A stretch of DNA of 64,000 bases from Chryseobacterium sp. SC28 (GCF_003932955.1 NZ_QOVY01000005.1:7718-71717); one strand, 5' to 3'. Shown: positions 42,855-52,270, counted from the stretch's first letter. Program-made: numbers and translations. The notes: generated by a model from the letters alone, not told the origin.

Positions 42855-42883
42855 TAAAAAAAGCAGAACCGATAAGTTCTGCT
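42855..42883 (-). terminator. Rho-independent terminator of the integrase gene
   Basis: On the minus strand AGCAGAAC-TTATCG-GTTCTGCT, an 8-bp perfect stem followed by a run of seven T, 20 bases past the integrase stop. Confidence 0.88.
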
Positions 42884-42902
42884 CGTTATTGATAGAAGTT
42901 AA

Positions 42903-44153
42903 TTATAAGACTGTCAAAAATGCGTCTTCAATCTCCTTAAATTTAGGAGCCACCAAATCCATATCCTTGCTGATTTTTTGACTTGTAATCTTGGCGTAAA
43001 TCTGTGTGGTAGAAATATTTTTATGTCCCATCATTTTGCTAAGGCTTTCAAGTGGAACACCTTCGGTCAGGAACATAGTAGCAAAGGTGTGGCGTGCAGT
43101 ATGAAAGGTTACTTTCTGTTCTGTAACAATTTCTGCTTCTTCTATCATTTTCTTTACATGGCTATTGCAGGTAGCATTGGAAGGAACCGGAAAAACATAA
43201 TCACTACGTGTAACTCCCCTGTATTTTTCAATTATACGCTTCGGAATTTCCAATAGGCGGACGTTTGACGCAACATCTGATTTTTTTCTTCTGCTGATGA
43301 TCCATTGGTGTCCATCAAAAAATGACTGTATGTTGCTCCATTTCAGCTTTTGAATATCAATATAAGAAAGCCCTGTAAAGCAACTGAAAATGAAAATATC
43401 TTTTACAAATTCATATTTGTCCTTCGACGGTTTTAGAAGCATTAGCTTTTCTACATTCTCCTTTAAAAGATAGCTGCGATCAGTTTCTTCCATACTGATT
43501 TCGTAATCTTCAAAAGGGTTTTGGCGTATAAGGCCTTTTTTAATCGCAAGATCAGCCAAAGCAATAACCGGCATGGTATAAACCCAAACCGTATTATGTG
43601 TACATTCTTTATCTATTCGTAGAAAGAAATCGAACTCGCGGATAAAGTCTGAGGTAAGTTCCCGAAATGCCAAATCTTCCCTGTGATAGCGTTCCTTGAT
43701 AAATTCATTAAGATGGTTGTATACAGTCTTGTATTTATTGTAAGTATTCTGAGAACGTTTTCCTTTGCTGACCATCCTTTCAAAATCCTCATTCTGGTCT
43801 TTAAATACTTTAAGAATGGCATCATCCATTACACCAACCCCTAAAAAGGACAGCTTTACTTTTTGTGCAGTTGCAAAGCCTTCATCCTTGAGCATATCAT
43901 CGTAAATCTTGTTGATACGCACCCGAATATTGTCCAATTTGACATTGGTACCCAGGGCCTGGGCACTTTTACCTAAAACTCTTCCGTGCTTTAAATCCCA
44001 ATTATTGGGGTTGATGTCCAGTTTGGTACTAAAGGATTTTGGTATTCCGTCAATAGTGATACGTCCCATAACAGGCACGTTTCCGTTCTTCTTAGGTTCA
44101 TTCTTCTTTAGGTAGAAAAGCAGTTTGAACGTGGATCTTTTCTCTTGTTCCAT
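42903..44153 (-). CDS. int: Tyrosine site-specific integrase (IntDOT-like)
   Basis: A 416-residue phage-integrase-family recombinase that moves the ICE in and out of the chromosome. Arm-binding and core-binding domains fill residues 1-200. The catalytic part has FTGLSYIDIQKLKW, where the first catalytic Arg is Ser as in the CTnDOT integrase, then SRRKKSD, HTARHTFATMF (H-x-x-R), MMGHKNIS and TQIYAKI with the nucleophilic Tyr near residue 390. It is the outermost ICE gene, next to pheT. The terminator is well formed. Confidence 0.92.
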   Translation of the reverse strand: MEQEKRSTFKLLFYLKKNEPKKNGNVPVMGRITIDGIPKSFSTKLDINPNNWDLKHGRVLGKSAQALGTNVKLDNIRVRINKIYDDMLKDEGFATAQKVKLSFLGVGVMDDAILKVFKDQNEDFERMVSKGKRSQNTYNKYKTVYNHLNEFIKERYHREDLAFRELTSDFIREFDFFLRIDKECTHNTVWVYTMPVIALADLAIKKGLIRQNPFEDYEISMEETDRSYLLKENVEKLMLLKPSKDKYEFVKDIFIFSCFTGLSYIDIQKLKWSNIQSFFDGHQWIISRRKKSDVASNVRLLEIPKRIIEKYRGVTRSDYVFPVPSNATCNSHVKKMIEEAEIVTEQKVTFHTARHTFATMFLTEGVPLESLSKMMGHKNISTTQIYAKITSQKISKDMDLVAPKFKEIEDAFLTVL

Positions 44154-44491
44154 AACTCAATTGTTTAACTTTTAAAATTAAATTTTATTGAGTTACAAGG
44201 GGATATGAAAACAAGTGCAAATGACTGAAATATAACGTATTATGCCGTTGCCGATTGGATTATAGTCAGTAACGATTTAGTAACCTAACCTTGTCATTTT
44301 AAGCTCAAAACCTGTCGGACACCTACTCCCAAATTTTCCCTCACGTTTTATAAACTACTGTATATGAATGGTCTTAACCATTTTGCTTATTTTTGCTTTC
44401 TTCTAATCTTTTTTTGCAAAAAAAAGAAAAAGATTGCAACGGAAAGCGGGAAATAGCTCCTCAAAAAAATAATTGGTGAACGTGTGCGATG
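44154..44491. other. ICE right-end/att region next to pheT
   Basis: About 340 bases without a gene. It must contain the ICE end and attachment core. No duplicated core is recognisable within the window. The last 80 bases (with ATTGCAACGGAAAGCGGG) read like ordinary flavobacterial intergenic DNA, so the junction is probably before 44400. Confidence 0.5.
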
Positions 44492-46891
44492 CTATCTCAG
44501 CTCGGCTTTCAGTTCTTTTTCGAAGGATTTGATGAGCGAGGTCATCACTTCGGAAATCTCTTTTTCTTCCAGAGTTTTTTCTTCGTTCAGGAGTTCGAAA
44601 CTTAAGGCATAAGATTTCTTGCCTTCGGGGAGATTCTGGCCTTCGTAAACATCGAAAAGGTTGATTTTTTTGAGGAAAGGGGATTTGTTTTTCTTCGCCA
44701 CTTCGTATAATTCTGAGTAGGAAATCGTCTTGTCAACCAACAATGCAAGATCTCTTCTTATTTTGTTGAATTTCGGAATATCCACGAATTTCAGATTATC
44801 TTTGGTTCGGAGCGCTTGGCAATTTTCCAACTCGATTTCTGCGTAGAAAACCTCCTGACTGATGTCGAAATCCTTCAACAATTGTGGGGAAACTTTGCCA
44901 AGTCTTGCCAGCGTTTTGCCTTCTGCTGCGATTTCCAACGCGTCGGAAAAACGGTCGTCTTCCAAAGCGGATTCGTGGAGATCGAGATTCAGTTTTTCCA
45001 AAAGAATTTTGACGTAAGCTTTCAAATGGTAGAAATCTGTGGCGCTTTTGGGCTGAAGCCAATTTTCTGGAAGCTCTCTGCCGGTGGTCAAAATCGCCAT
45101 TTGTTTTCTTTCTTGGTACTTTGTTTTTTTATGATAAACTTTTCCAAGTTCAAAAAACTTAAGGTCTGGAGATTTTCGGTTAATGTTGAAGATGGCATTT
45201 TCCAAAAGGCCTTCTAACAAAGAATTTCTCATAAATGCCAAATCGTTGCTCAGTGGATTGAGCAGTTTCACGGCGTCGGTTTCGTCTTTCACAGAAGTCA
45301 AGGAATTGTTCATCACTTCGTGGAAACCGTTGGCCTGCAAAGTCCTTGCCCAAGCGTTTTCCAGCGCATCTTGATCTTCGAAATCCAGTTTTACCGGCGT
45401 GAACGAAATTTTCTTTGGTGCTTCAATTTTGTTATAACCGTAGATTCTAAGAATTTCTTCGATCACATCGATTTCTCTTGTCACATCCGCTCTGTAAACA
45501 GGGACTGAGAGTTCCAATCCGTTTTGGATCTCGTTAAGAATCGTAATTTCAAGAGATTTCAGGATTTCTTTGATCTTTTCGCGATGAATTTTTGTGCCGA
45601 TAATTTGATCAATTTTCGAATATCTGAGAACCACGTAATGGTCTTTTATTTTTTCGGGATAGCTTTCCAAAATCTCGCCTACCAGTTTTCCTCCGGCCAA
45701 TTCCTGTAGGAAGGTGATGGCGTGGGTCAAAGCCGTTCTGGCGTTGTTCGGATCTACACCTCTTTCGAAACGGAACGAGGCATCGGTGTTCAATCCGTGA
45801 TATTTGGACGCTTTTCTGATCGCCACCGGATTGAAATAAGCGCTTTCCAGAAATATGGTTTTGGTTTCCGAAGAAACGCCGCTTTCGAGGCCGCCAAAAA
45901 CGCCGCCGATGCACATTGGATTGTCCTGGCCGTCTTTGATGATGATCTCGGAACCGTTCATAGTTCTTTCGACGCCGTCTAAGGTTTTGAATTTCGTGCC
46001 TTCTTTTACGGTTCCGACTTTCACTTTTTTACCCAAGATTTTGTCGGCGTCAAAAGCGTGAAGCGGCTGCCCAAGGCCGTGAAGGATGTAATTGGTAATA
46101 TCTACAACATTATTAATTGGCGAAAGTCCTATTGCTTTTAATCTTGCTTTCAACCAATCCGGAGAGGGTTTCACTTGTACGTTTTCGATGATGGCTCCCA
46201 GATATCTTGGCGTGAGTTCCGAGTTTTCGACTTCCAATTTGAAATCGTGTGATCCCTCGATGTTCAGAATTTTGGATTCTATTTTTGTAAATTCTGATTT
46301 TAAATTATTAGAAACCAAGAAAGCGTGCAAGTCTCTGGCCACGCCGTAATGCGACATCGCGTCGGTCCTGTTTGGTGTCAATCCGATTTCGTAAACCTCA
46401 TCGTTCGTCAATTCAAAATAATCGGCAAAATTTTTCCCAATTTCAAATTTTTCAGGATCCAAGACCATAATTCCGCTGTGATCGTTGCTCAAGCCCAGTT
46501 CGTCTTCGGCGCAGATCATTCCTTCGGAAACTTCGCCACGGATTTTAGCTTTTTTGATATCGAAGGACGTTCCGTCTTTTGCATACATCTTGGTTCCGAC
46601 CAATGCAACGGGAACGGTTTGTCCGGCAGCAACATTTGGCGCACCGCAGACGATTTCCAACACCTTGCCGGCTCCAACGTCAACGGTTGTTTTGCTGAGT
46701 TTATCTGCATTTGGATGTTTTTCGCAAGTCAGGATTTTACCGACTACGATGCCTCCAAGGCTGCCTTTTACGCTTTCGAATTGATCCACGCCTTCTACTT
46801 CCAGACCGATGTCTGTAAGATAAGCGCTGATTTTCTCCGAAGAAAGTTCAGTTTTGATGTAATCCTTAAGCCAATTATTTGAGATTTTCAT
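44492..46891 (-). CDS. pheT: Phenylalanine-tRNA ligase beta subunit
   Basis: A 799-residue subunit of the alpha2beta2 enzyme that charges tRNA-Phe in the cytoplasm. N-terminal NWLKDYIKTELSSEKISAYL, an EMAP/tRNA-binding domain near residues 40-150 (VVGKILTCEKHPNADKLSKT), B3/B4 editing region with RKASKYHGLNTDASFRFERG, B5 domain, catalytic-like core and a C-terminal ferredoxin-fold anticodon-binding domain (FVDIPKFNKIRRDLALLVDK). Length is normal. The ICE is inserted just beyond its 3' end and leaves the gene intact. Confidence 0.95.
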   Translation of the reverse strand: MKISNNWLKDYIKTELSSEKISAYLTDIGLEVEGVDQFESVKGSLGGIVVGKILTCEKHPNADKLSKTTVDVGAGKVLEIVCGAPNVAAGQTVPVALVGTKMYAKDGTSFDIKKAKIRGEVSEGMICAEDELGLSNDHSGIMVLDPEKFEIGKNFADYFELTNDEVYEIGLTPNRTDAMSHYGVARDLHAFLVSNNLKSEFTKIESKILNIEGSHDFKLEVENSELTPRYLGAIIENVQVKPSPDWLKARLKAIGLSPINNVVDITNYILHGLGQPLHAFDADKILGKKVKVGTVKEGTKFKTLDGVERTMNGSEIIIKDGQDNPMCIGGVFGGLESGVSSETKTIFLESAYFNPVAIRKASKYHGLNTDASFRFERGVDPNNARTALTHAITFLQELAGGKLVGEILESYPEKIKDHYVVLRYSKIDQIIGTKIHREKIKEILKSLEITILNEIQNGLELSVPVYRADVTREIDVIEEILRIYGYNKIEAPKKISFTPVKLDFEDQDALENAWARTLQANGFHEVMNNSLTSVKDETDAVKLLNPLSNDLAFMRNSLLEGLLENAIFNINRKSPDLKFFELGKVYHKKTKYQERKQMAILTTGRELPENWLQPKSATDFYHLKAYVKILLEKLNLDLHESALEDDRFSDALEIAAEGKTLARLGKVSPQLLKDFDISQEVFYAEIELENCQALRTKDNLKFVDIPKFNKIRRDLALLVDKTISYSELYEVAKKNKSPFLKKINLFDVYEGQNLPEGKKSYALSFELLNEEKTLEEKEISEVMTSLIKSFEKELKAELR

Positions 46892-47091
46892 TTTTTGAAT
46901 TTTTTAAATTTGAACGCAAAGCGCACAAAGTATTTTTTATTTATTTTGATTTTTTAAGTCTCACAAAGGCGTAAACTTAAAATAGATTTTACAGGCGCCG
47001 TTAGAATTTCAATGTATTTATTTTCCTACGCAATGGCAAAATTTCATTTTATTGGAAAGCGGATTAAGCTGCGCAAAATCTTTATCTAAAA

Positions 47092-47110
47092 AAAATTTGA
47101 GACTTGAATC
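47092..47110 (+). repeat. 19-bp direct repeat, left copy flanking the toxin-antitoxin pair
   Basis: AAAATTTGAGACTTGAATC, identical to 47684-47702. Together they bracket the YoeB-like toxin-antitoxin genes. Confidence 0.7.
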
Positions 47111-47143
47111 CCCAACTCTTTTTTTTCACTTTTCAGCTGGTTT

Positions 47144-47416
47144 TTACTTATCATCATAATGTCCCCAAGCTGAAAGAAAAAGAATATCATCCGATTCTAT
47201 TTCATAAACCAAACGATGTTGTCTGTTGATTTCACGAGACCAAGTTTCTGTTTTTCGATGTTTGAGTTGTTCCGGTTTTCCGGTTCCAGTTTTTGGATTT
47301 TCCAGACATTCCGTTACCAAACGTTCGACTTTTGAAAGCGATTGTTTTTGTCCCGTCTTTTTGTGTTTTTTCAAGTCATCAAGAAATTTATCGGTATAGT
47401 TTAAAGAAAAACTCAT
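47144..47416 (-). CDS. YoeB/Txe-family mRNA interferase toxin
   Basis: A 90-residue RelE-fold toxin: FSLNYTDKFLDDLKKHKKTG, LSKVERLVTECLENPKTGTGKPEQL, RKTETWSREINRQHRLVYEI and C-terminal LSAWGHYDDK. The GKPE-L, W-R-I--HRLVY and GHYDD elements are the family hallmarks; YoeB cleaves mRNA at the ribosome. It overlaps the antitoxin gene by 4 bases, and the pair stands between pheT and dnaN. Confidence 0.88.
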   Translation of the reverse strand: MSFSLNYTDKFLDDLKKHKKTGQKQSLSKVERLVTECLENPKTGTGKPEQLKHRKTETWSREINRQHRLVYEIESDDILFLSAWGHYDDK

Positions 47417-47646
47417 ATCGAATCAAAAAAAGTCTTGACATCATCTTTTGATTTCAGCACTTTTTCACTTTTGCTTTTCTTTGATTCATCCAGCATTTCG
47501 TCAAATTCTTTCCGAGAATACTTTATTTTTTCAGTTGACTCAGAAGGATCTTCTTTTATTTTAAGTTTTTTGACGCCAAGTGCTTTTAATATAGTGCGGA
47601 TTTTTTCAACTTCGGATTTATCCGCTTCAAATGTAAAAGTTGTCAT
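47413..47646 (-). CDS. Antitoxin partner of the YoeB-like toxin (DUF2683-like)
   Basis: A 77-residue acidic protein: N-terminal MTTFTFEADKSEVEKIRTILKALGVKKLKI resembles a small beta-hairpin plus helix (DUF2683-type), then a charged linker and YSRKEFDEMLDESKKSKSEK, a likely toxin-wrapping helix, ending VKTFFDSI. It sits upstream of and overlaps the toxin gene, the usual antitoxin-first order, and would neutralise it and repress the operon. It is not a classical YefM, so the combination is slightly unusual. Confidence 0.75.
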   Translation of the reverse strand: MTTFTFEADKSEVEKIRTILKALGVKKLKIKEDPSESTEKIKYSRKEFDEMLDESKKSKSEKVLKSKDDVKTFFDSI

Positions 47647-47683
47647 TTTCCGTTTATTTTTTAGGTAAAAAAATTATTTAAAC

Positions 47684-47702
47684 AAAATTTGAGACTTGAA
47701 TC
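47684..47702 (+). repeat. 19-bp direct repeat, right copy flanking the toxin-antitoxin pair
   Basis: Identical to 47092-47110; 592 bases apart. Confidence 0.7.
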
Positions 47703-47761
47703 ATCAAATCTCAAATCGTAAATTATTTAAAATTGATAAATAATCATTCATCAATTATCAC

Positions 47762-48892
47762 TTATAAACCAATTACCGGCATAGACAGCATCAGGATACT
47801 TTCGTGCTCCTCCAGTCCGTCCACGGGTTCTACGATTCCTGGTCTGTTGGGCTGCGACATCTTCATCCTTACATCTTCAGACGTCAATACAGATAACATC
47901 TCGGTCAAGAATCTGGAGCTGAAACCGATGTTGATATCTTCGCCATTGTAATCGCACGGAATCTGCATATCTGCCTTGTTCGCGTACTCGGTATCTTCTG
48001 CGTGAAGGTGAAGCACGTTCCCGGACAATTTGAACCTTACTTGATTGGTAGATTTGTTGGACATAATGGATGCTCTCCTGATAGAACTCAAAAGCAAACT
48101 TCTGTTGATGGTCAAGACGTTTGGATTTTCTTTGGGGATTACGGCGTTATAATTTGGATATTTCCCGTCGATCAGGCGGCAGATCCAGATGTTGTTTCCA
48201 AAAGTGAATTTTGCCATATTATCGCTAAACTCGATCACGACATCATCGCTGGAGTTGCTAAGGATGTTTTTGAAAATCGCCAAAGGTTTTTTCGGCATGA
48301 TAAATTCCAACGGTTCGGGATTTGTGACATCTGTTCTTTTGTAAACCACCAATCGGTGAGAATCTGTGGAAACAAAATTGGTCTCGTCTTCTTTGAATTG
48401 AAATAAGACACCTGTCATCACAGGACGAAGCGAATCGTTGCTGGTTGCGAACAGCGTGTTGGCCAAAGCTTCTGCCAAAATGCCACCGGAGATGGTCACT
48501 TTTTGAGAGGCGTCGAATTCCGGCAATTCCGGGTAATCGTCTGCATTGTCGAGGGCTACGGAAAAGTTGTCTTTCTCGTCCAAAATCTCCAGAATGCTTC
48601 CGTTCCCGTCTTCGGAATCTTTGACGACCAAAATCAAAGGTTGCTCGCCATAGGTTTTCAGGAAGTCCTGAAAAGTCTTGGCGGGAACTGCTATTTTCCC
48701 CTTGTCATCGGATTTCACTTCCAGGGAAGTGACCAAAGTAGTTTCGCCGTCTGAGGCAGTAACGGTCAAAAGGTTCTGATCCAATTCGAAGAGAAAATTC
48801 TCCAAAATAGGCCTGGACTGCGAACCGGAAATGACGCCGCTAACTGTTTGTAAAGCTTTCTGCAAATCGCCACTGGCAACAATAAATCTCAT
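47762..48892 (-). CDS. dnaN: DNA polymerase III beta subunit (sliding clamp)
   Basis: A 376-residue ring-forming processivity factor. Begins MRFIVASGDLQKALQTVSGV, contains ISGGILAEALANTLFATSND and the domain boundaries of the threefold clamp fold, and ends with LSMPVIGL, the M-P-x typical terminus of clamps. Acts with the replisome on DNA. On the minus strand, with a TATCTTTG -7 element at 48924-48917. Divergent from dgkA. Confidence 0.96.
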   Translation of the reverse strand: MRFIVASGDLQKALQTVSGVISGSQSRPILENFLFELDQNLLTVTASDGETTLVTSLEVKSDDKGKIAVPAKTFQDFLKTYGEQPLILVVKDSEDGNGSILEILDEKDNFSVALDNADDYPELPEFDASQKVTISGGILAEALANTLFATSNDSLRPVMTGVLFQFKEDETNFVSTDSHRLVVYKRTDVTNPEPLEFIMPKKPLAIFKNILSNSSDDVVIEFSDNMAKFTFGNNIWICRLIDGKYPNYNAVIPKENPNVLTINRSLLLSSIRRASIMSNKSTNQVRFKLSGNVLHLHAEDTEYANKADMQIPCDYNGEDINIGFSSRFLTEMLSVLTSEDVRMKMSQPNRPGIVEPVDGLEEHESILMLSMPVIGL

Positions 48893-48916
48893 AAACCTGT
48901 ATTTATTTCAATTTGA

Positions 48917-48924
48917 CAAAGATA
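48917..48924 (-). promoter_or_regulatory. Candidate -7 element of dnaN
   Basis: TATCTTTG on the minus strand, 24 bases before the dnaN start; no clear -33 TTG. Confidence 0.45.
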
Positions 48925-48987
48925 ATGATTCTCGTTCTATTTTAAAAACAGTATGTAGTTATTTATTAACAATTTTTGAGTTTTATC

Positions 48988-48995
48988 TATCTTTG
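48988..48995 (+). promoter_or_regulatory. Candidate -7 element of dgkA
   Basis: TATCTTTG, matching TAnnTTTG, 15 bases before the dgkA ATG at 49011; no clear -33 element. Confidence 0.45.
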
Positions 48996-49010
48996 TTGAA
49001 ATTAGGTCTA

Positions 49011-49373
49011 ATGAAAAAACAGTCCTTTCAGAAAAGTGTAAAATTTACTTTGCAAGGCATCGCGTGGGTTTTGCGAAACGAACGCAATTTTCAAATCCAA
49101 ATTTTTGGCTTAATAATCAATCTTTTTTTGATCGTTTTTCTGGATCTGACCAATTTGGACACTGCATTGATACTGCTTTGCTGCTTTTCTGTTTTGGCAA
49201 CAGAAATTCTGAATACCTGCATCGAGAAGATTTGCGATTACATCCAGCCCGAATGGGATTCCGAAATTGGAATTATAAAAGATTTGGCTGGCGGAGCGGT
49301 TTTACTGGCAGCGATTTCTGCAATCTGTGTTGGATTTTTGGTTTATTGGCCTTATTTGATGTTGTATTTTTAG
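49011..49373 (+). CDS. dgkA: Diacylglycerol/undecaprenol kinase family protein
   Basis: A 120-residue small integral membrane kinase with three hydrophobic helices. It carries KFTLQGIAWVLRNERNFQIQ, LATEILNTCIEKICDYI (the family E-x-x-N-T-x-I-E motif) and DLAGGAVLLAAISAICVG. Members phosphorylate diacylglycerol or undecaprenol and recycle lipid carrier for the envelope. Start at ATG 49011. Confidence 0.9.
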   Translation: MKKQSFQKSVKFTLQGIAWVLRNERNFQIQIFGLIINLFLIVFLDLTNLDTALILLCCFSVLATEILNTCIEKICDYIQPEWDSEIGIIKDLAGGAVLLAAISAICVGFLVYWPYLMLYF

Positions 49374-49579
49374 AAAAAATTCATTTAAGCGCAATGTCCG
49401 CCAAGATTTATTTGAATTTATTGAAAATAATTTTAAGGTTCGCAAAGGTGTAAAACTAAGCAAAGATTTAAAAGTCGGCTAATCTCAACACTTACTTAAA
49501 TTCGCTACCTAAAATTTGAAAGATTTAATCCCAGATTTTTACATAAAATTTTTACATTTGTTTTTAATATAATTCCGGA

Positions 49580-50563
49580 ATGCGCAAAAAAAACATCGCC
49601 GTCGTAATGGGCGGATATTCTGATGAATACAAAGTTTCCTTGAAAAGCGGACAATTGATTTTCGATTCTTTGGATCGGGAAATTTACAATGTTTACAAAG
49701 TAGTGGTCTTGAAAGACGAATGGTATTTTTTGGACGAAAACGAGCATAAAAAACCCATCAACAAAGCAGATTTTTCTGCAAATCTGGGAAACGGCGAAAG
49801 TCTGAAATTCGATGCCTGCTTCAACATCATCCACGGCTCGCCCGGCGAAAACGGAATTTTGCAAGCCTATTGGGACGCCGTAGGACAAAAATATACAGGT
49901 TGTGATTTCTACCAAAGCGCACTCACTTTCAATAAAAAAGACACTTTGGCGGTTCTTTCCAAATACGGAATCCCATCAGCCAAAAGTATTTATCTGAGAA
50001 AAGGTGAAGAAATTTCTGACGACAAAATCGTGGAAGAACTCGGACTGCCCGTTTTCGTAAAGCCCAATCAAAGCGGTTCTTCTCTCGGAATTTCAAAAGT
50101 GAAGGAAAAAGCCGAACTGCAAATGGCGATCGAAATGGCATATAAAGAAGACGACGAAATCCTCATCGAAAGGGCACTGAACGGCACCGAAGTTTCCGTG
50201 GGTGTTTTGGATTACAAAGGCGAAGTCATTGTGCTGGGAATTACAGAAATCGTTCCGGACAAAGAATTCTTCGATTACGAAGCGAAATATGAAGGCGCTT
50301 CACAAGAAATAACGCCGGCAAGAATTGACGAGGAAACCACAAAAAAGGTTGAAGAAACCGCCATCCAAGCTTATAAATCTTTGGGAATGAGTGGATTCTC
50401 GAGGTCAGAATTCATTATTGTCGACGGAATTCCTTATCTTTTGGAAATGAATACGAATCCCGGATTTTCGCCGGCAAGTATCCTTCCGCAGCAGGCGAAG
50501 ATCTACGGCATTTCCATCAAAGACCTTTGTGGAAACGAAGTTGAGAAAGCTCTAAAAAAATAA
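49580..50563 (+). CDS. ddl: D-alanine--D-alanine ligase
   Basis: A 327-residue ATP-grasp enzyme that makes the D-Ala-D-Ala dipeptide for peptidoglycan. N-terminal AVVMGGYSDEYKVSLKSG (the GG-S-E nucleotide region), NIIHGSPGENGILQAYWD, GLPVFVKPNQSGSSLGISKV (ATP-grasp lysine loop), ILIERALNGTEVSVGVL and the C-terminal LLEMNTNPGFSPASILP (metal-binding E-x-N). Normal length. It precedes coaD by about 90 bases of A/T-rich repetitive spacer. Confidence 0.95.
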   Translation: MRKKNIAVVMGGYSDEYKVSLKSGQLIFDSLDREIYNVYKVVVLKDEWYFLDENEHKKPINKADFSANLGNGESLKFDACFNIIHGSPGENGILQAYWDAVGQKYTGCDFYQSALTFNKKDTLAVLSKYGIPSAKSIYLRKGEEISDDKIVEELGLPVFVKPNQSGSSLGISKVKEKAELQMAIEMAYKEDDEILIERALNGTEVSVGVLDYKGEVIVLGITEIVPDKEFFDYEAKYEGASQEITPARIDEETTKKVEETAIQAYKSLGMSGFSRSEFIIVDGIPYLLEMNTNPGFSPASILPQQAKIYGISIKDLCGNEVEKALKK

Positions 50564-50653
50564 TTATAAATACTAAATTAATTATAAATGCTAAATTTTA
50601 GATTTTAAATTATAAGCAAATCTAAAATTCAAGATCTAAAATTTAAAATTTCT

Positions 50654-51139
50654 ATGAAAATTGCTGTTTTCCCGGGATCGTTTGATCCCATCACGCTTGG
50701 ACATTACGATATTGTGGAACGTGCTGTACCGCTGTTTGACAAGATTATTATCGCTATCGGAAAGAATTCTCAGAAAAAATATATGTTCTCCTTGGAGCAG
50801 CGCAAGGAATTTATCCGAAAAACTTTCGAAAAGTTTCCGAATGTGGAAGTGGATGATTTTGAAGGTCTCACCATCGACTATTGCAAGAGCAAAAATGTCA
50901 ATTTCATCTTAAGAGGATTGCGCAATCCTGCCGATTTTGAATTTGAAAAATCGATTGCTCAGACCAACCGTGCTTTGACCAGAAATAATACGATCGAAAC
51001 CATTTTCCTCCTCACCTCGTCCGGCAAATCCTTCATCAGCAGCAGTATTGTGAGAGAGATTATTTCGTTCGGCGGCAACTACGAGATTATGGTTCCCGAG
51101 GCTGTGCGGGTGTCGAAACAAGCCAACCAAAACGAATAG
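50654..51139 (+). CDS. coaD: Pantetheine-phosphate adenylyltransferase
   Basis: A 161-residue cytosolic enzyme of coenzyme A synthesis (4'-phosphopantetheine to dephospho-CoA). PGSFDPITLGHYDIVERA with the HxGH-like TLGH motif, RGLRNPADFEFE, and the ISSSIVREI signature near residue 135. Full length. A shared convergent terminator with sod follows. Confidence 0.96.
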   Translation: MKIAVFPGSFDPITLGHYDIVERAVPLFDKIIIAIGKNSQKKYMFSLEQRKEFIRKTFEKFPNVEVDDFEGLTIDYCKSKNVNFILRGLRNPADFEFEKSIAQTNRALTRNNTIETIFLLTSSGKSFISSSIVREIISFGGNYEIMVPEAVRVSKQANQNE

Positions 51140-51183
51140 ATATTTCCAAAAAATCGTCGGCGCAGATGAGCTTGGTGCGAAAA

Positions 51184-51217
51184 AAAATCCGCCTCCAATG
51201 CTTGGGAGACGGATTTT
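51184..51217. terminator. Bidirectional terminator between coaD and sod
   Basis: AAAATCCGCCTCC pairs with GGAGACGGATTTT (51205-51217) with one G-T step; A- and T-rich tails on both sides suit both converging genes. Confidence 0.8.
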
Positions 51218-51246
51218 CTTTAGGGTTTTTGTCCGATTTCCTATTT

Positions 51247-52245
51247 TCAATGTTTATCTTCGGCAGAACATAGTCCCACAACCGTGTGGAACGTGTCGTG
51301 TACATCTGCAAGAGCTTTGGTAATCTCGGTGTCGGATGCTTTTTTCTTGATTTGCTTTTCCAGATTTTGACTTGCTTTTACCAAATCTGCCAAAGAATTT
51401 TTCACCGCGGGTTTATTATATTCCGCAGGGATTGGAGCTGACTGCAGGGCTTTGGCTTTGCTAACCAATTCGCCAATTCTGGTTTTTACGGGTTGCAAAT
51501 TTCCTTCTTCGCTTGGGTGAAAGGTCTGCGACATAACCTCGTGGAAGGTTTTCAGAGCTTGCCAATCATCAAATTTTCCTTTCGTTGCCATCTCGTATCT
51601 TCTGCTTACTTCCTTCCAGTTGGTGACGTTCCAAAACGCAGTCAGATAATCGGCTCTCCTGTTTTGATATTTAAGATAATACGCATGCTCCCACACGTCT
51701 ATTCCCAAGATGGGCGTTCCCTTCACTTCTGCGATATCCATCAGGGGATTGTCTTGATTTGGGGTTGAGGTCACGGCCAGTTTTTTGTCGGCAGTTACCA
51801 CAAGCCAGGCCCAACCCGATCCGAATCGGTCTGCTCCGGCTTTGCTCATTTTTTCTTTCAAAGCATCGAGACTGCCGAAAGATTCTGTGATGGCTTTTGC
51901 CAATTTCTCGGAAGCTTGTGTGTTTTTTTCCGGCGTCAAAACAGTCCAAAACAGTTCGTGGTTGTAATGTCCTCCTGCGTTGTTTCGCACTGTAGGACTT
52001 TCTTTGGAGATGTGAGAAAGGATGGTTGTAAGGCTTTCTTTCTCCAAAGGCGTTCCGGCGATGGCTTTGTTCAAGTTAGCAACATAACCTGCGGCGTGCT
52101 TGGTGTAATGGATTTCCATAGTTTGCGCATCGATGGCACCTTCCAGCGCGTTGTAGGCGTAGGGCAAAGGGGTTTGCTTGAACTGCGCACTTAGAAAAGA
52201 AGCGGCAGACAAGGCGCTGATCAAAATCAGTTGTGAAATTTTCAT
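51247..52245 (-). CDS. Exported superoxide dismutase (Fe/Mn family) with C-terminal extension
   Basis: A 332-residue protein. A signal peptide ([20 protein letters not shown]) precedes the SOD core: [29 protein letters not shown] in pieces (first His ligand), [13 protein letters not shown] (second), and [21 protein letters not shown] (Asp and His ligands). The core ends near residue 220; about 110 further helical residues ([28 protein letters not shown]) are unlike cytoplasmic SODs. It converts superoxide in the periplasm or outside. Gene follows SCO1 by 25 bases, so probably one operon. Confidence 0.9.
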   Translation of the reverse strand: MKISQLILISALSAASFLSAQFKQTPLPYAYNALEGAIDAQTMEIHYTKHAAGYVANLNKAIAGTPLEKESLTTILSHISKESPTVRNNAGGHYNHELFWTVLTPEKNTQASEKLAKAITESFGSLDALKEKMSKAGADRFGSGWAWLVVTADKKLAVTSTPNQDNPLMDIAEVKGTPILGIDVWEHAYYLKYQNRRADYLTAFWNVTNWKEVSRRYEMATKGKFDDWQALKTFHEVMSQTFHPSEEGNLQPVKTRIGELVSKAKALQSAPIPAEYNKPAVKNSLADLVKASQNLEKQIKKKASDTEITKALADVHDTFHTVVGLCSAEDKH

Positions 52246-52270
52246 AATAATTGGATTTAGATTAAAATAA

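Larger units (their letters stand above)
1..44480. mobile_element. Integrative conjugative element of the Bacteroidetes Tra (CTnDOT-like) class, left end not in view
   Basis: The block holds mobABC, a parA-like traA, traB, traD-traQ, a PRTRC cassette, ssb and a tyrosine integrase, which is the gene content of Bacteroidetes ICEs. The right boundary is placed between the integrase start at 44153 and the end of pheT at 44492, because pheT and everything to its right is ordinary chromosome as far as the tRNA-Glu. I found no direct repeat that would fix the att core. The left end is either outside the window or hidden in the cargo and remnant zone before 6 kb. Defence operons interrupt the backbone at 13.2-21.2 kb and 32.7-36.9 kb and look AT-richer than the tra genes. 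Confidence 0.82.

Noticed and set aside
44154-44491. A defined attR core for the ICE
   Set aside because: No sequence here is duplicated at the left part of the window, so the core cannot be assigned.
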